Below are positions 1 through 5,640 of a DNA stretch of 5,640 bases, in pieces. The notes under the pieces were generated by a model. It was not told the origin of the DNA, searched no databases, and saw nothing but the letters and a program-made list of their open reading frames with translations. The number at the start of each line of letters is the position of its first letter. The stretch's first letter is position 1. Position numbers and translations under genes: made by a program. The stretch lies in NCBI GenBank assembly GCA_028289745.1, contig JANQOD010000196.1, forward strand, positions 1 to 5,640. Reading direction: 5' to 3'. This DNA is from Allomuricauda sp. GTDB taxonomy: Bacteria; Bacteroidota; Bacteroidia; Flavobacteriales; Flavobacteriaceae.

Positions 1-1
1 T

Positions 2-568
2 GTATCAAGAAGGGACAGCCATACCCTTGACCAAGATGTCAAGATGTATTTCTACAACCAAGTGGTGGCCATGGATGGTTTTATCGCTTCGTGGGATTCT
101 AAAATGTTCTATGACTATGCACGGCCCTATGCCTTGGTACACGAATATTACGGCGGCAAGACCATTACGGGCTGGGGCGGCCCTGGCAAGGGAATGATCG
201 AAATGGACGGTAACCAATGGCGGCCCTATTCCCCTGATGTTTTCTTATGCCCGCCATTTCCAAGTTATACCTCGGGCCATAGCACCATCAGTGGTGCTTG
301 CGGTGAAGCGTTAAAGTTATGGACGGGCAGCGATGAGTTTGGCGAAGAAGTAGAATTGGTCGCCGGGGCATTGACGCATCCCCAACATTTGGGTGATACT
401 GTCACCTTAAAATTTCCCACCTTTACAGAGACCGCTGAAATGGCAGGAATATCAAGGGTCATGGGTGGTTACCATGTTCAGGCCGATAATGTGGCCGGAT
501 TGAAATTGGGGCGCGATGTGGCCCATGAAGTATGGAAATTCTACAAAAAGCACATTGGTGATGAATAA
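2..568 (+). CDS. Vanadium-dependent haloperoxidase / PAP2-superfamily protein, C-terminal part (5' end outside window)
   Basis: The reading frame is open to the left edge, so the ATG at 44 is internal and the true start lies outside; 188 residues are visible. Counting residues from that Met, the full three-part vanadate/phosphate-binding signature is present: K-x6-RP at K20 to P28, SGH at 77-79 inside PFPSYTSGH, and SR-x5-H-x3-D at 137-148. By family knowledge, Lys, Arg and the last Arg/His hold the oxoanion, the SGH His is the acid-base residue, and the second His is the axial vanadium ligand or phosphatase nucleophile. Family members either oxidise halides with H2O2 (giving hypohalous acid) or hydrolyse phosphate esters. 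Trp17 and Phe72 align with the halide-pocket aromatics of fungal chloroperoxidase, which favours a haloperoxidase. The signal peptide and N-terminal helices cannot be judged. It overlaps the next gene by 8 bp. The family call is secure; halide preference, or phosphatase instead, is not settled. Confidence 0.88.
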   Translation, partial: VSRRDSHTLDQDVKMYFYNQVVAMDGFIASWDSKMFYDYARPYALVHEYYGGKTITGWGGPGKGMIEMDGNQWRPYSPDVFLCPPFPSYTSGHSTISGACGEALKLWTGSDEFGEEVELVAGALTHPQHLGDTVTLKFPTFTETAEMAGISRVMGGYHVQADNVAGLKLGRDVAHEVWKFYKKHIGDE

Positions 569-905
569 CAATACCCCCATCAATTATGTGGAATTCAAGT
601 CCAACAATCTAGAAGAAACCAAGAAATTTTACAGCGAGGCCTTTGGTTGGACATTTACGGATTACGGCCCCACCTATACCGCCTTTTCAGAAAGTGGTTT
701 GGAAGGCGGTTTTGAATTGACCGAAGCACCCCTGGTCAATGGTGCCTTGATCGTGCTGTACCACAAAAATCTGGAAGCGATCAAAGATAGAGTGATGGGG
801 TTGGGTGCTAAGATTTCAGTTGATATTTTTTCGTTTCCTGGGGGTAGGCGCTTTCATTTTTTGGATTCATCGGGTAATGAATTGGCTATTTGGAGCGACC
901 GATAA
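561..905 (+). CDS. Small VOC-superfamily (glyoxalase/bleomycin-resistance fold) protein, 114 aa
   Basis: One complete VOC domain made of two beta-alpha-beta-beta-beta halves. The first starts at INYVEFKSNNLEETKKFYSE (residues 7-26), the usual first strand plus helix. The second ends in GRRFHFLDSSGNELAIWSD (95-113), the typical last strands with a D-x2-GN-E pattern. E11 and E107 sit where metal-ligand glutamates occur in glyoxalase-like enzymes, but I see no clear histidine ligands in the matching strands, so metal binding and catalysis are uncertain. It resembles the short 'enzyme related to lactoylglutathione lyase' group. No signal peptide is visible, so it is probably cytoplasmic. The frame is open further upstream, but ATG 561 is chosen because residues from there fit the fold and it lies 8 bp inside the upstream gene's end (ATGAATAA), a layout typical of translational coupling. 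No Shine-Dalgarno motif is evident. Substrate unknown. Confidence 0.85.
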   Translation: MNNNTPINYVEFKSNNLEETKKFYSEAFGWTFTDYGPTYTAFSESGLEGGFELTEAPLVNGALIVLYHKNLEAIKDRVMGLGAKISVDIFSFPGGRRFHFLDSSGNELAIWSDR

Positions 906-911
906 TGTCAT

Positions 912-940
912 AAAAAAACAGCGCCCAAATGGGCGCTGTT
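912..940 (-). terminator. Intrinsic terminator of katG in a convergent gap
   Basis: A perfect 10-bp stem (917-926 with 931-940, AACAGCGCCC pairing with GGGCGCTGTT) with the 4-nt loop AAAT. Read on the minus strand, the stem runs into seven consecutive T (918-912, two of them in the stem), the classic intrinsic terminator layout, 23 nt after the katG stop codon. On the plus strand the stem is followed by CATCTTCTG, a poor U-tract, so termination of the haloperoxidase-VOC transcript here would be weaker or would need another factor. Confidence 0.87.
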
Positions 941-963
941 CATCTTCTGATTCATAGCAAAAA

Positions 964-3144
964 TCAGTTTAAATCAAAGCGATCAGCGTTCATTACTTTT
1001 ACCCAAGCCTTCACAAAATCACTCACAAATTTTTCTTTGCTGTCATCTTGCGCATATACTTCGGCATACGAACGTAGAATAGAATTGGAACCGAACACAA
1101 GGTCGACCCGGGTTGCCGAGTACTTATAGTCATCTGTTGCTCGGTCACGTATTTCATAAATTCCATTATCAACCGGTTTCCAAACATTGCCCATATCGGT
1201 CAGGTTCACGAAAAAATCATTGGTCAATGCCCCCAAATTATCGGTAAATGCCCCGTGGCGTGTTCTGCCGTGATTGGTACCCATTACCCGCATACCACCG
1301 ATCAACACGGTCATTTCTACAGCGGTCAGCCCCAACAACTGGCTTCGGTCCAACAACATTTCCTCGGGAGTTGAAGCATATTCTTGCTTTTGATAGTTTC
1401 TAAACCCATCCGCAAACGGAAGCAACACCTCAAAAGAAGCCGCGTCGGTCTGTTCAGCCGTTGCATCGCCACGGCCGGGAGAAAACGGCACTTCAATGGA
1501 ATATCCTGCCGCTTTTGCAGCTTTCTCTACACCGACATTACCGGCCAGTACAATAACATCGGCCACGCTGATACCAAATTCAGCGGCAATGGGCTCCAAA
1601 ACGCCAAGTACTTTATTCAATCGTTCTGGTTCATTGGCCTCATGAGTGCTCTGTGGTGCCAATCTGATACGGGCACCATTGGCGCCTCCGCGCATATCAG
1701 AACCCCTAAAGGTTCGGGCACTGTCCCAAGCCGTAGATACCATTTCAGAAACCGAAAGGTCTGTAGCTTCTATTTTGGCTTTTACCGCCGCTACATCATA
1801 ATTCTTTTTACCAGCAGGTACTGGGTCTTGCCAAATCAAATCTTCTTTCGGCACATCGGGACCAAAATAGCGGACCTTTGGGCCCATGTCTCTGTGCGTC
1901 AATTTAAACCATGCACGGGCAAAGGCATCTGAAAAAGCATCAAAATCGTTTTTGAACCGCAAAGAAATCTCCTTGTAAATCGGGTCTACCCGCATGGCCA
2001 TATCGGCGTCGGTCATTATCGGGCTTGTTCTTGTGGTCAAGTCTTCCACATCTACCGGCATATCTTCTTCAGCAATATCAACAGGTTGCCATTGGTGCGC
2101 CCCGGCCGGACTCTTTTTTAGTTCCCATTCATGATCAAAGAGCATTTCAAAATAGCCATTGTCCCATTTCGTGGGATGGGTGGTCCATGCCCCTTCAAGA
2201 CCGCTGGTAACCGCCGTTCTGCCTTTGCCGTCAGTTGGGCTGGTCCATCCAAAGCCTTGTTCCTCAATGGGTGCTCCTTCGGGCTCTGGGCCCAATGCCC
2301 CTGCATCGCCATTACCATGGGCTTTACCGACCGTATGGCCCCCAGCGGTCAGTGCTACGGTCTCTTCATCGTTCATGGCCATTCTTGCAAAGGTTTCACG
2401 AATGTGCAAGGCCGTTTTGGCAGGGTCAGGGTTGCCATTCACCCCTTCGGGATTCACATAGATCAAGCCCATGTGTACCGCAGCCAAAGGATTTTCTAAG
2501 GTCGATGCGTCATCTAAATTTCCATAGCGATTTTCACTGGGCGCCAACCATTCTTTTTCTGAACCCCAATAGGTATCCCTTTCAGGGTGCCAAATATCTT
2601 CTCGGCCAAACCCAAAACCAAAAGTCTTAAGGCCCATGCTCTCATAGGCAATGTTCCCCGCCAAAATCAAAAGGTCGGCCCAACTGACGGTATTGCCATA
2701 TTTCTTTTTAATGGGCCATAACAAACGTCTTGCCTTGTCTAAACTGGCGTTATCGGGCCAAGAATTCAAAGGGGCAAAACGCTGGTTGCCGGTACCGCCA
2801 CCGCCACGACCGTCAGACGTTCGGTAAGACCCGGCCGCATGCCAGGCCATTCTAATGAACAATCCGCCATAGTGCCCCCAATCGGCAGGCCACCAATCTT
2901 GACTATCGGTCATGAGTTCATGAAGGTCTTTTTTGAGGCCTTCAACATCCAATTTTTTCAGTTCTTCTTGGTAATCAAAATCTTCACCCAGCGGATTGGT
3001 CTTGGTATCGTGTTGGTGCAGAATGTCTAGGTTCAAAGTGTTCGGCCACCAACCGGTCACGCTGGTTTCAGCGATGGTCGTGTTGGCGCCTTTTAAAAAA
3101 GGGCATTGGCTCGGGTCGCCGTTTCCGTTGTGTGAATGATCCAT
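964..3144 (-). CDS. katG: Catalase-peroxidase KatG
   Basis: Complete 726-residue bifunctional haem b enzyme that dismutates H2O2 and also shows peroxidase activity; no signal peptide is visible, so cytoplasmic. The length is normal for the family. The N-terminal haem domain carries the distal residues R98, W101 and H102 (RMAWHAAG), Y229 (MGLIYVNPEG) and M255 (RMAMND), so the Trp-Tyr-Met covalent cofactor needed for catalase activity can form. The proximal H270 is in GGHTVGKAHG, its partners are W320 (GAWTTHPTKWDN) and D381 (DMAMRVDP), and the mobile Arg is R418 (HRDMGP). Numbering follows M. tuberculosis KatG almost exactly. Residues from about 440 to 726 form the duplicated haem-free domain (RGGANGARIRLAPQ at 485-498). 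The ATG start fits the usual N-terminus (CPFLKGA, then WWPNTLNLDILHQH). The leader is A-rich with no Shine-Dalgarno. It appears monocistronic: its own terminator follows, and a 187-bp gap separates it from glyS. Peroxide-responsive control is usual in the family but no operator is proven here. Confidence 0.98.
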   Translation of the reverse strand: MDHSHNGNGDPSQCPFLKGANTTIAETSVTGWWPNTLNLDILHQHDTKTNPLGEDFDYQEELKKLDVEGLKKDLHELMTDSQDWWPADWGHYGGLFIRMAWHAAGSYRTSDGRGGGGTGNQRFAPLNSWPDNASLDKARRLLWPIKKKYGNTVSWADLLILAGNIAYESMGLKTFGFGFGREDIWHPERDTYWGSEKEWLAPSENRYGNLDDASTLENPLAAVHMGLIYVNPEGVNGNPDPAKTALHIRETFARMAMNDEETVALTAGGHTVGKAHGNGDAGALGPEPEGAPIEEQGFGWTSPTDGKGRTAVTSGLEGAWTTHPTKWDNGYFEMLFDHEWELKKSPAGAHQWQPVDIAEEDMPVDVEDLTTRTSPIMTDADMAMRVDPIYKEISLRFKNDFDAFSDAFARAWFKLTHRDMGPKVRYFGPDVPKEDLIWQDPVPAGKKNYDVAAVKAKIEATDLSVSEMVSTAWDSARTFRGSDMRGGANGARIRLAPQSTHEANEPERLNKVLGVLEPIAAEFGISVADVIVLAGNVGVEKAAKAAGYSIEVPFSPGRGDATAEQTDAASFEVLLPFADGFRNYQKQEYASTPEEMLLDRSQLLGLTAVEMTVLIGGMRVMGTNHGRTRHGAFTDNLGALTNDFFVNLTDMGNVWKPVDNGIYEIRDRATDDYKYSATRVDLVFGSNSILRSYAEVYAQDDSKEKFVSDFVKAWVKVMNADRFDLN

Positions 3145-3257
3145 ATCAATAGTGTTTTTAGATTTTCCGTTTTAAAAGTAGTACTATCAACCTTAAAATT
3201 AATGAGACGGTAATCTATTTGCGTTATGTGGATATTACGATTGACTATGGAAGTGTA
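3145..3257 (-). promoter_or_regulatory. katG leader and presumed promoter region
   Basis: Non-coding A/T-rich DNA directly upstream of the katG ATG that should hold its promoter, because a hairpin and a palindrome separate it from glyS. On the minus strand, two single-mismatch relatives of the Bacteroidota -7 box (TAnnTTTG) are present: TACTTTTA at 3180-3173 and TAAGGTTG at 3195-3188. Neither has a TTG-type -33 element at the expected distance of about 19 nt, so I do not assign a promoter to either. The last bases before the start are A-rich (ATCTAAAAACACT), as is usual for translation starts in this phylum. Confidence 0.4.
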
Positions 3258-3273
3258 AAAACCGATTGGTTTT
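3257..3273 (-). terminator. Weak candidate terminator downstream of glyS
   Basis: A 6-bp inverted repeat (AAAACC at 3258-3263 and GGTTTT at 3268-3273 on the plus strand, 4-nt loop). On the minus strand it is followed without a break by a run of five T (3261-3257), 58 nt after the glyS stop codon. The stem is short with only two G-C pairs, so termination would be weak. The same repeat could equally be an operator for katG, which starts about 113 bp further on. Confidence 0.3.
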
Positions 3274-3302
3274 GGTTATTTTAGCTCTGCACCTATTAAG
3301 GG

Positions 3303-3324
3303 ATATAGATCATATGATCTATAT
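3303..3324. repeat. Perfect 22-bp palindrome between glyS and katG
   Basis: Positions 3303-3313 (ATATAGATCAT) are followed immediately by their exact reverse complement at 3314-3324, with no spacer. It begins 7 nt beyond the glyS stop codon and lies 158 bp upstream of the katG start. Two further CTATA copies, at 3327-3331 and 3332-3336, continue the ATAG/CTAT theme into the end of glyS. As RNA it could fold into a 9-bp A/U-rich hairpin, but on the minus strand it is followed by CCCTTAAT rather than a U-tract, so it is not a standard terminator. A DNA-binding site for a dimeric regulator is possible but unproven. Confidence 0.6.
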
Positions 3325-3331
3325 TTCTATA

Positions 3332-4873
3332 CTATACCCCTTTTAACCACTCTTTGATCGCCACCGCTTTTTCAATGACCCCTTTGACCTCAGCAATGGC
3401 AACGCGTTCTTGTTGCATGCTATCGCGATGGCGAACGGTCACGGTTTCATCTTCCAACGTTTGGTGGTCAACGGTGATGCAGAATGGTGTGCCCACGGCA
3501 TCTTGCCTGCGGTAACGACGGCCCACCGCATCTTTTTCGTCATAGGCCACATTGAAATGCCATTTCAGGTCATCGACCATTTTTTGGGCAATTTTGGGAA
3601 GGCCATCTTTTTTGACCAATGGCAATACAGCGGCCTTATTGGGGGCCAATACCGCCGGCAATTTCAGCACCGTTCGTGTGGTGTTGTTAGCCAATTGCTC
3701 TTCTTGGAGCGCATTTGAAAAAACGGCCAAAAACATACGATCCAAACCAATGGAGGTCTCTAAAACATAGGGCACATAGCTCTTGTTTTCTTCGGGATCG
3801 AAATACTGGAGCTTTTTGCTGGAGTATTTTTCGTGGTTGGCCAAGTCAAAATCGGTTCGTGAATGTATGCCCTCCAACTCTTTGAACCCAAACGGAAACT
3901 TGAATTCGATATCGGCGGCTGCATCGGCATAATGCGCCAGTTTCTCATGGTCATGAAAACGGTAATTGTCTTCACCCATGCCCAATGAAAGGTGCCATTT
4001 CATTCTTTTTTCCTTCCAAGCCTCATACCATTCTTTTTGGGTGCCCGGTTTGATGAAGTACTGCATCTCCATCTGCTCAAACTCGCGCATACGGAAAATG
4101 AACTGGCGGGCGACAATCTCATTTCGAAACGCTTTTCCGGTTTGTGCGATGCCAAACGGGATCTTCATGCGCCCTGTTTTCTGAACGTTCAAGAAGTTCA
4201 CAAAAATACCTTGGGCGGTCTCTGGGCGCAAGTACAGGTCCATGGCACTCTCAGCAGTGGAACCCAGCTTTGTGCCGAACATGAGATTAAATTGTTTAAC
4301 ATCTGTCCAGTTCTTAGATCCCGAAAGCGGGCAGGCTATCCCTAACTCTTCTATAAGGGCTTTTACATCGGCCAGATCTTCCTTTTCCAACGATTTGCCC
4401 AAGCGCTTTAAAATGCCATCGGCCTTCTGGCGGTATCCCAAAACACGGGTATTGGTAGATAGAAACTCCTGCCTATTGAAAGCATCGCCAAAACGTTTCG
4501 CCGCTTTGGCCACTTCTTTATCGATCTTTGCTTCGATCTTGGCGACATGGTCTTCGACCAAAACATCGGCGCGATAGCGCTTTTTGGAATCTTTGTTGTC
4601 GATCAAGGGATCGTTGAAGGCATCTACGTGGCCAGAGGCTTTCCAAGTGGTAGGATGCATGAAGATGGCGGCATCGATGCCCACAATATTATCATTGAGC
4701 TGCACCATGGCCCGCCACCAATACTCGCGAATATTGTTCTTGAGCTCGATCCCGTTTTGGCCGTAGTCATAAACCGCGCTCAATCCGTCATAGATTTCGC
4801 TCGACTGAAAGATATATCCATATTCTTTCGCGTGCGAAATGACTTTCTTAAAAATGTCTTCTTGATTTGCCAT
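3332..4873 (-). CDS. glyS: Glycine--tRNA ligase, single-chain alpha2 type
   Basis: Complete 513-residue class II aminoacyl-tRNA synthetase that charges tRNA-Gly with glycine using ATP, in the cytoplasm. It is the homodimeric type (also called glyQS), not the alpha2-beta2 GlyQ/GlyS type. Motif 1 lies at HPTTWKASGHVDAF (73-86). The glycine-recognising LRPETAQGIFVNF is at 215-227. Motif 2 (GKAFRNE, then RQFIFRMREFEQMEM) is at 256-280, and motif 3 (ETSIGLDRM) at 382-390. The anticodon-binding domain starts around LPAVLAPNKAAVLPLV (405-420) and runs to the C-terminus. The lineage-typical insertion between motif 1 and motif 2 (about residues 95-205) is present. Start: ATG 4873 gives MANQEDIFKK, the N-terminus I recall from flavobacterial homologues; a TTG at 4891 would add only MYYFCA. 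No Shine-Dalgarno is visible. It follows the coiled-coil gene by 37 bp on the same strand and may share its transcript. Confidence 0.97.
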   Translation of the reverse strand: MANQEDIFKKVISHAKEYGYIFQSSEIYDGLSAVYDYGQNGIELKNNIREYWWRAMVQLNDNIVGIDAAIFMHPTTWKASGHVDAFNDPLIDNKDSKKRYRADVLVEDHVAKIEAKIDKEVAKAAKRFGDAFNRQEFLSTNTRVLGYRQKADGILKRLGKSLEKEDLADVKALIEELGIACPLSGSKNWTDVKQFNLMFGTKLGSTAESAMDLYLRPETAQGIFVNFLNVQKTGRMKIPFGIAQTGKAFRNEIVARQFIFRMREFEQMEMQYFIKPGTQKEWYEAWKEKRMKWHLSLGMGEDNYRFHDHEKLAHYADAAADIEFKFPFGFKELEGIHSRTDFDLANHEKYSSKKLQYFDPEENKSYVPYVLETSIGLDRMFLAVFSNALQEEQLANNTTRTVLKLPAVLAPNKAAVLPLVKKDGLPKIAQKMVDDLKWHFNVAYDEKDAVGRRYRRQDAVGTPFCITVDHQTLEDETVTVRHRDSMQQERVAIAEVKGVIEKAVAIKEWLKGV

Positions 4874-4910
4874 TGCGCAAAAATAGTACAATGGCCCAAA
4901 GCGGGGAAAA

Positions 4911-5640
4911 TTATTTCAATTGAAATTCAGTGGAGGCCAATAGCCTTTCGTCTTCAAAGACATTAAGGGTATAAATGCCTTCTTGCAAAGAGCCCTCGGG
5001 AACGGTTATGGCATCACAAACGCTCATTTCTTCACCCATGTACAAGACCTCTACCCTTTTACTGTAGGTATTGCCACTGACCGATACCGTGTTCGCGTTA
5101 TCTTCAATGACGCTCATATTGGGGTCCAAAAATTGGAAATAGATTACTTTTACCTGACCTTCTTCATTGGGGTTGCCCATAATCGTTACACAGCCCCTCA
5201 TTTTTTCAATGGTCGAGGCCTTGTTCGTCTTCAGGGGTCTTCCGGCCCGCAGTCTGAAACCACTGCCTTCGGCATCTTGAAGTTTCAAATAACTCTTGAT
5301 TTTCAGTTCTTTGCTGAGCTCTTTGTTTTTTTGGCGCAAAAGGGCCTCTGCCTGTTCAAGCGAATTGCTCTTACCCCTTAATTCTTCCAATTGTTTGCGG
5401 GTCTCTTCAAAGCGACTCGCCAAAAGACTGTTGTTATATCGAAGAAAATTATTTTTGAGCTTGAGGCTATCGTACCTTATTTCAAGTTCTCGAAGTGCTT
5501 TTCTACTTTCCTTGAGTTTCGCAATCGAAAAATTGAGCCTGCCTACCGAATCTAACAATTGCTGCACTTTTACGCGTGAATCGTTCAATTCTATCTCGTT
5601 CACCTCGTTCAGTCCCGACAAACGGTCTACCTCTGCTCTC
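4911..5640 (-). CDS. Coiled-coil protein with C-terminal beta-rich domain, function unknown (5' end outside window)
   Basis: The frame is open to the right edge with no stop codon. The visible 242 residues therefore lack the true N-terminus, and the TTG at 5621 is simply an internal Leu. Visible residues 1-120 are charged, helical and heptad-like (for example KLKESRKALRELEIRYDSLK and RKQLEELRGK), which is a long coiled coil. Residues 121-242 change to a strand-rich domain with FRLRAG, a strand beginning RGCVTI, VKVIYFQFLDPN, EEMSVCDAITV and GIYTLNVFEDERLLASTEFQ, and two cysteines (C150, C208). I recall similar Bacteroidota proteins, often mislabelled 'chromosome partitioning' or 'SMC-like', that begin with a single membrane helix; that part would lie outside this window. 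There is no ATPase motif in the visible part, so an SMC or ParA role is not supported. It lies 37 bp upstream of glyS on the same strand. Confidence 0.82.
   Translation of the reverse strand, partial: RAEVDRLSGLNEVNEIELNDSRVKVQQLLDSVGRLNFSIAKLKESRKALRELEIRYDSLKLKNNFLRYNNSLLASRFEETRKQLEELRGKSNSLEQAEALLRQKNKELSKELKIKSYLKLQDAEGSGFRLRAGRPLKTNKASTIEKMRGCVTIMGNPNEEGQVKVIYFQFLDPNMSVIEDNANTVSVSGNTYSKRVEVLYMGEEMSVCDAITVPEGSLQEGIYTLNVFEDERLLASTEFQLK

Noticed and set aside
291..300. Possible loss of the KatG cofactor Met (the EEQGFGW segment, KatG residues 294-300, bases 2265-2245, has Gln where M. tuberculosis has EQMGLGW)
   Set aside because: That Met is not the cofactor residue; the cofactor Met is M255 in RMAMND, which is present. 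The start and end given here are KatG residue numbers.
516..560. Earlier ATG at 516 for the VOC protein
   Set aside because: The extra 15 residues lie before the VOC fold and deep inside the haloperoxidase gene; ATG 561 fits the fold and the overlap better.
1384..1932. Long plus-strand open frame (182 codons) antisense to katG, with several others at 2025-2630
   Set aside because: They lie wholly inside the well-supported katG gene on the other strand, show no domain or motif, and have the composition expected of a codon-bias shadow.
3179..3186. 8-bp palindrome TAGTACTA upstream of katG
   Set aside because: Short enough to be expected by chance in A/T-rich DNA and does not extend further.
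4874..4891. TTG start adding six residues to glycyl-tRNA synthetase
   Set aside because: The ATG at 4873 gives the usual MANQEDIFKK N-terminus, and the added residues look like non-coding leader.
4874..4910. Terminator between the coiled-coil gene and glyS
   Set aside because: No hairpin with a T-run is visible in the 37-bp gap, which fits co-transcription.
3410..4966. Plus-strand open frames antisense to glyS
   Set aside because: The glyS protein is intact with all class II motifs; the opposite-strand frames have no recognisable protein features.

Overview
The window reads like a chromosomal stretch of a member of the Bacteroidota, most likely a marine member of the Flavobacteriaceae. The evidence is the single-chain alpha2-type glycyl-tRNA synthetase with the N-terminus MANQEDIFKK, start codons preceded by A/T-rich sequence rather than Shine-Dalgarno motifs, and a coiled-coil/beta-domain protein of a kind I associate with this phylum. 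The species assignment is from recalled family resemblance and was not searched.

Left part, plus strand (2-905): the C-terminal part of a vanadium-dependent haloperoxidase-type acid phosphatase-fold protein, with all three vanadate/phosphate-binding motifs present. It overlaps by 8 bp a small complete VOC (glyoxalase/bleomycin-resistance fold) protein. The two genes look translationally coupled.

Middle, minus strand (964-3144): a complete 726-residue catalase-peroxidase (KatG) with an intact distal triad, Met-Tyr-Trp cofactor residues, proximal histidine and mobile arginine. It converges on the VOC gene. The 58-bp gap between them (906-963) holds a 10-bp-stem hairpin whose U-tract serves katG only. 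The 187-bp region 3145-3331 upstream of katG contains no gene. It holds the presumed katG promoter (no convincing box found), a weak hairpin that may terminate glyS transcription, and a perfect 22-bp A/T-rich palindrome just after the glyS stop codon.

Right part, minus strand (3332-5640): a complete glycyl-tRNA synthetase gene, preceded 37 bp upstream by the 3' part of a gene for a coiled-coil protein with a beta-rich C-terminal domain of unknown function. The two may be co-transcribed.

Functionally, one enzyme type that uses H2O2 (haloperoxidase) lies convergent to one that destroys it (KatG), and housekeeping translation genes follow. I see no mobile element, CRISPR array, tRNA, rRNA or clearly new multi-gene system. 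The points most worth a second look are the chloroperoxidase-like halide pocket of the haloperoxidase, the palindrome between glyS and katG, and the uncharacterised coiled-coil protein.
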